DNA of 64,000 bases, taken from the NCBI GenBank assembly GCA_000155435.1, contig DS990260.1, positions 1,009,300 through 1,073,299 of the forward strand, written 5' to 3'. Below are positions 60,588 to 64,000 of the stretch, one piece after another. Positions within the stretch are counted from its first letter, which is position 1, and every line of letters starts with the position of its first letter. The notes under the pieces were generated by a model. It was not told the origin of the DNA, did not search any database, and was given only the letters and a program-made list of their open reading frames with translations. A program made the translations under genes and the position numbers. Origin of the DNA: Clostridiales bacterium 1_7_47FAA. Lineage in GTDB: Bacteria; Bacillota; Clostridia; Lachnospirales; Lachnospiraceae.

Positions 60588-61579
60588 TAACAAAGGGTGG
60601 CATAGATAACGGCCTTGATTGTATGCATGCGGTTCTCCGCCTGGTCGAACACAACCGACTGCCTTGACTCAAACACTTCATCCGTCACTTCCATCTCCGT
60701 GATGCCGAACTTTTCAGCGATTTCCGCTCCGATGGTGGTCCTGGTGTCATGGAAGGAGGGCAGGCAGTGCATGAAAATAGCCGTGTGCCTTGCCTTCTTC
60801 ATCACCTCTTCGTTGACCTGGTACCTGCGCAGCAGTTCAATCCTGGTTCCCCAGACAGAATCCGGCTCCCCCATGGACACCCAGATATCCGTGTACACTG
60901 CGTCCGCATCCTTCACACCCTGGTCCACATCCTCTGTCAGCCGGATGGTGCATTCATTTTCCTCTGCAATCCGCCTTGCCTCATCCACCAGTTCCTGGGC
61001 CGGGAACAGTTCCTTTGGGGCGCAGGCCGTAAAGTGGATGCCCATCTTGGCGCAGGCCACCATCAGGGAATTGCCCATGTTATTCCTTGCATCTCCCATG
61101 TATGTAAAGCGCAGCCCTTTGAGGCAGCCGAACTTCTCCTCCAGCGTCAGAAGGTCTGCCAGCATCTGGGTGGGATGGAACTGGTCCGTAAGCCCGTTCC
61201 ACACGGGCACGCCCGCATACTCCGCAAGTTCCTCCACAACCGACTGGTCATAGCCCCTGTACTCAATGCCGTCATACATCCTTCCCAGGACCCTGGCCGT
61301 ATCTGCAATGCTCTCCTTTTTGCCCATCTGGCTGCTGCCCGGGTCCAGGTAAGTCACACCCATGCCCAGGTCCCGTCCCGCAACCTCAAAGGCGCAGCGG
61401 GTGCGGGTGGACGTCTTTTCAAACAGAAGCACGATGTTCCTGTTGTCCAGGTATTTGTGGGGAACGCCGTTCCTCTTCATGTTCTTGAACTGTTTGGACA
61501 AATCCAGCAGATAGCGGATTTCCTCCGGCGTGTAGTCCAATAACTTCAGGTAATTCCTTCCTCTGATATTCACTGCCAT
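60587..61579 (-). CDS. argF: ornithine carbamoyltransferase
   Basis: 330 residues. Carbamoyl-phosphate loop [26 protein letters not shown], the ornithine-side WVSMGE and the HCLPSFHD motif are all present. Between arcA and the cyclodeaminase-like gene it should act catabolically, splitting citrulline to ornithine and carbamoyl phosphate (arcB role). AAAGGAG is eight bases upstream. The stop codon TAG starts a recurring GGGCGTGTTTG element. No carbamate kinase gene is in the window. Confidence 0.95.
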   Translation of the reverse strand: MAVNIRGRNYLKLLDYTPEEIRYLLDLSKQFKNMKRNGVPHKYLDNRNIVLLFEKTSTRTRCAFEVAGRDLGMGVTYLDPGSSQMGKKESIADTARVLGRMYDGIEYRGYDQSVVEELAEYAGVPVWNGLTDQFHPTQMLADLLTLEEKFGCLKGLRFTYMGDARNNMGNSLMVACAKMGIHFTACAPKELFPAQELVDEARRIAEENECTIRLTEDVDQGVKDADAVYTDIWVSMGEPDSVWGTRIELLRRYQVNEEVMKKARHTAIFMHCLPSFHDTRTTIGAEIAEKFGITEMEVTDEVFESRQSVVFDQAENRMHTIKAVIYATLC

Positions 61580-61642
61580 CTTCCTTACTCCTTTGCTATG
61601 TTATTTGATTGTCCGGTCGCGCTCCAGGTCGGGAATGGATGT

Positions 61643-62863
61643 TCACCCGCGTTCCAGGGGCATGCTCATGCATCTGGGGCCTCCCCTTCCCCTGGACAGC
61701 TCCGAACTGGGCATTTCAAGGACCTCGATGCCTTTATCCCTGAGCATCTCATTGGTTATATAATTCCGGTCATATACCACCACCTTGCCCGGCTCAATGC
61801 ACAGTGTATTGGAACCGTCATTCCACTGTTCCCGCTCCGAGGCAACCCGGTCCTTTCCGCCGCAGCGTATCATGGTCACCTTATCCGTCCCCAGGTAATC
61901 TGCCAGGACAGCCGGAAGCGGACGGTCAAGTTCCCTTACCGCAAGCCTGCCCTTTTGGTCCCCGCGCCGGATTTCATAGATGCGCAGGTTCCCCAGGATT
62001 CCGGGATGGATGGTGAACTTGTCGTAGTCCACCTGGGTGCATACCGTATCCAGATGCATGAACGCACGGATACTGGGGATATCCAGGGCCAGGATGGTCT
62101 CCACCTCACAGGAGCTGTCCTCAAACAGGTTCTGGGCCAGAAGTTCAATTGCCTCCGGCGTGGTCCTCTGGGAGATTCCCACGGCCAGGACCTTGCTGCC
62201 CAGGTTCAGGATATCGCCTCCCTCAATGGAGAAAGGATACTCCCTTTTATAGTAAAACGGCGTCTGCCCCCTGTAGTCCGGATGGTGCTCCAGGATATAC
62301 TGCCCGTAGATGGTTTCCCTTCTCCTGGTCCTTGAATACATGCAGTTCAGGCTGACTCCCGTGCCGATGCACGCAAACGGGTCCCTTGTAAAGTACAGGT
62401 TGGGGATGGGATCCATGATGAAACGGCTGTCTGATTTGACCAAATCCACTAATGGACTGTGGGTTTCAGACTTAATCTCATACATGCTGACGCCGGACAT
62501 TGTCTTTAGCACCAGCTCCTTTTCATCCGGAATATCCATCAGGAAGCCAAACAGCTGGTTCCTGAACTTCTGCGCGGTGTTCCCGGCCTCACTGATGAAC
62601 TGCCGGATGAAGTTCTCCCTGATATCCCCGGACTGTCTTAACACGTCCGCCATCATGTCCTCCATATAGACCACCTGGCTTCCGTTCTCCTTTAAAATGC
62701 GGGCAAAAATATCGTGTTCCCCCTGGGCCGTCTTAAGGTATGGGATATCGTCAAACAACAGCCGTTCCAGTTCCCCCGGAACCAGGTGTTCCAGTTCCTT
62801 CCCCGGCCTGTGGAGCATGACCTTTTTCAACTTTCCTATCTCGCTTTTCACACAGATTGGCAT
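61643..62863 (-). CDS. arcA: arginine deiminase
   Basis: 406 residues, full length. FTRDPFACIG, SIEGGDILNLG, FMHLDTVCTQVDYDKF and the C-terminal nucleophile Cys398 in GGPRCMSMPLERG define the family. It converts arginine to citrulline and ammonia. AAAGGAG lies eight bases upstream. It is the first gene of the arcA-argF-cyclodeaminase operon and is divergent from a LysR gene. Confidence 0.97.
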   Translation of the reverse strand: MPICVKSEIGKLKKVMLHRPGKELEHLVPGELERLLFDDIPYLKTAQGEHDIFARILKENGSQVVYMEDMMADVLRQSGDIRENFIRQFISEAGNTAQKFRNQLFGFLMDIPDEKELVLKTMSGVSMYEIKSETHSPLVDLVKSDSRFIMDPIPNLYFTRDPFACIGTGVSLNCMYSRTRRRETIYGQYILEHHPDYRGQTPFYYKREYPFSIEGGDILNLGSKVLAVGISQRTTPEAIELLAQNLFEDSSCEVETILALDIPSIRAFMHLDTVCTQVDYDKFTIHPGILGNLRIYEIRRGDQKGRLAVRELDRPLPAVLADYLGTDKVTMIRCGGKDRVASEREQWNDGSNTLCIEPGKVVVYDRNYITNEMLRDKGIEVLEMPSSELSRGRGGPRCMSMPLERG

Positions 62864-62910
62864 GCAATTATCTCCTTTGCGCTCTTGTTCCGCTCTCTTA
62901 TGGATATTCT

Positions 62911-63014
62911 ATTATATTTTTATTGGGACGATAGGACATCCAGGGAGCCTGCACTGGTATTTTAACCTGTTTTGGCCTGGAATATGTCCGGGACATATGC
63001 GCCGGAACCGGCGC
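62911..63014. promoter_or_regulatory. arcA promoter region with two adjacent palindromes
   Basis: TATAAT for arcA lies at 62916-62911 (minus) without a good -35, which suggests activation. Upstream are ATATGTCC-G-GGACATAT (62982-62998, perfect 8-bp arms) and, touching it, GCGCCGG-AA-CCGGCGC (62999-63014, perfect 7-bp arms). They are candidate regulator sites; the binding protein is unknown. Confidence 0.5.
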
Positions 63015-63148
63015 AATACAAAGATGTAAGAATGGAAACCGCGCCCTTTTCCAGTTCCATGGAGCGGTTTAAATACAAAAATATTTTCCTTATTTGTCTG
63101 AAATATGCTAAAATACCTCCATGGCATAAAGCAATGGAGGTATCTGTC

Positions 63149-64000
63149 ATGACACTGCAGCAACTGCGGTATATTGTAACAATTGTAAACTGCGGCTCGA
63201 TTTCCGAGGCGGCAAAGCAGCTCTTCATCACCCAGCCCAGCCTTTCCAATTCGGTGAAGGAACTGGAAAAGGAGATGGGGATTTCCATCTTTAACCGCAG
63301 CCCCAAAGGGATTGCCCTGTCCTCTGAAGGCACGGAGTTCCTATCCTATGCAAGGCAGGTACTGGAACAGGCGGAACTGCTGGAACAGCATTATACGGGA
63401 AGGAAACCCTTAAAACGGATCTGCTCCATATCCACCCAGCATTATGCATTTGCGGTCAATGCATTCGCCAACCTGGTATCCAGGCAGAATACGGATTCCT
63501 ATGAATTTACCCTGAGGGAAACCCGCACCTACGAAATCATAGATGATGTGAAAAACTACCGAAGCGAGCTGGGCATCCTGTATGTCAATGAATTCAACCG
63601 CAAGGTGCTGGAGAAGCTGTTTAAGGAAAATGGACTTGTCTTCCATCCCCTGCTCCAGGCCGACCCTCATATATTCATCAATGTATCCCATCCCCTGGCC
63701 GGCCGCAAAAGCGTTTCCATCCAGGAGCTGGAACCTTATCCATTCCTGGCCTTTGAACAGGGGGAACAGAATTCCTTTTACTTTTCTGAGGAAATCCTGA
63801 GTACCATTCCCAGGAAAAAGGTAATCTATGTAAGCGACCGGGCCACCCTTTTTAACCTTCTGATCGGATTAAACGGCTACACCATATGCAGCGGCATACT
63901 CAACAGCAATTTAAACGGTGATTCCATTATCGCCGTCCCCCTGGAGACAGAGGAATCCATGCTCATCGGATGGATTGCCAATCCCAGGCTGCATCTCAGC
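63149..64000 (+). CDS. LysR family transcriptional regulator, 3' end beyond window
   Basis: 284 codons are visible. The N-terminal HTH is TLQQLRYIVTIVNCGSISEAAKQLFITQPSLSNSVKELEKEMGISIFNR, followed by the helical linker and most of a substrate-binding domain (ISTQHYAFAVNAFANLVSRQ, ELGILYVNEFN). GGAGG lies eight bases upstream. It is divergent from arcA, so control of the arginine operon is likely; the effector is unknown. Confidence 0.95.
   Translation, partial: MTLQQLRYIVTIVNCGSISEAAKQLFITQPSLSNSVKELEKEMGISIFNRSPKGIALSSEGTEFLSYARQVLEQAELLEQHYTGRKPLKRICSISTQHYAFAVNAFANLVSRQNTDSYEFTLRETRTYEIIDDVKNYRSELGILYVNEFNRKVLEKLFKENGLVFHPLLQADPHIFINVSHPLAGRKSVSIQELEPYPFLAFEQGEQNSFYFSEEILSTIPRKKVIYVSDRATLFNLLIGLNGYTICSGILNSNLNGDSIIAVPLETEESMLIGWIANPRLHLS

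Noticed and set aside
61598..62335. 245-codon plus-strand frame
   Set aside because: Antisense shadow of arcA, which is full length and highly conserved.

Overview
The window looks like chromosomal DNA from an anaerobic, gut-type Clostridia, most likely Lachnospiraceae close to Enterocloster/Clostridium bolteae. The grounds are moderate GC with AT-rich patches, strong GGAGG ribosome sites, and the gene set: CO dehydrogenase, FeoAAB, arginine deiminase pathway, AGCS and TRAP transporters, and many HxlR, GntR, AraC and sigma-54-type regulators. This placement is inference; there is no rRNA or tRNA gene and no CRISPR array.

Layout. 1-1330: 5' part of a CO dehydrogenase gene with an Rrf2 regulator upstream. 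1394-4871: AT-rich graveyard with two decayed DUF1016 (YhcG) nucleases, a decayed DHFR-like gene, a group II intron reverse-transcriptase remnant, two intact GNAT acetyltransferases and a nitroreductase. 4852-8174: FliB-like protein, Ogt, HD protein, and a deletion scar joining half an MFS gene to the end of an enolase-superfamily gene. 8466-14700: ferredoxin-domain aldo/keto reductase, then a TRAP transporter plus enolase-superfamily operon divergent from a GntR/FCD regulator, with four GTATAC boxes between. 14900-26590: mostly stand-alone housekeeping or stress genes (HxlR/PNPOx pair, map, ahpC, eno, amidohydrolase). 26782-34589: lipoprotein and a metal operon on the minus strand (feoA-feoA-feoB-short Fur-feoless HMA protein-DUF6110-P-type ATPase). 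34583-41946: DtxR-family remnant, DUF554, a nonsense-mutated MarR gene, then diaminopropionate ammonia-lyase, M20 hydrolase, AGCS transporter and an NtrC-like regulator. 42037-44747: class M sirtuin and zinc macrodomain, divergent from an HxlR regulator with a PNPOx gene. 44972-48146: c-di-GMP phosphodiesterase-type protein and SseB. 48436-51256: a secreted VIT/VWA protein with a SEP-type C-terminal sorting signal overlapping an exosortase gene, which is striking for a Firmicute. 51508-57846: a sigma-54 promoter, its likely activator, and a four-gene operon (two polysaccharide-deacetylase/imidase-like proteins, AGCS transporter, Asp/Glu/hydantoin racemase). 57982-64000: double-AraC regulator, then arcA-argF-ornithine cyclodeaminase-like operon with a divergent LysR gene.

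The most notable observations are: (1) the exosortase/SEP-CTERM VIT-VWA pair; (2) the SirTM/Zn-macrodomain pair next to redox-type genes; (3) a shared 18-bp inverted repeat (7-4-7, AGTTAGT-N4-ACTAACT) at the promoters of feoA, feoB, ahpC and eno, suggesting one metal regulon, beside a truncated DtxR-like reading frame; (4) a textbook -24/-12 promoter next to a GSFTGA activator, while a second NtrC-like regulator in the window has lost the GAFTGA loop; and (5) a habit of short tandem repeats sitting directly after stop codons.
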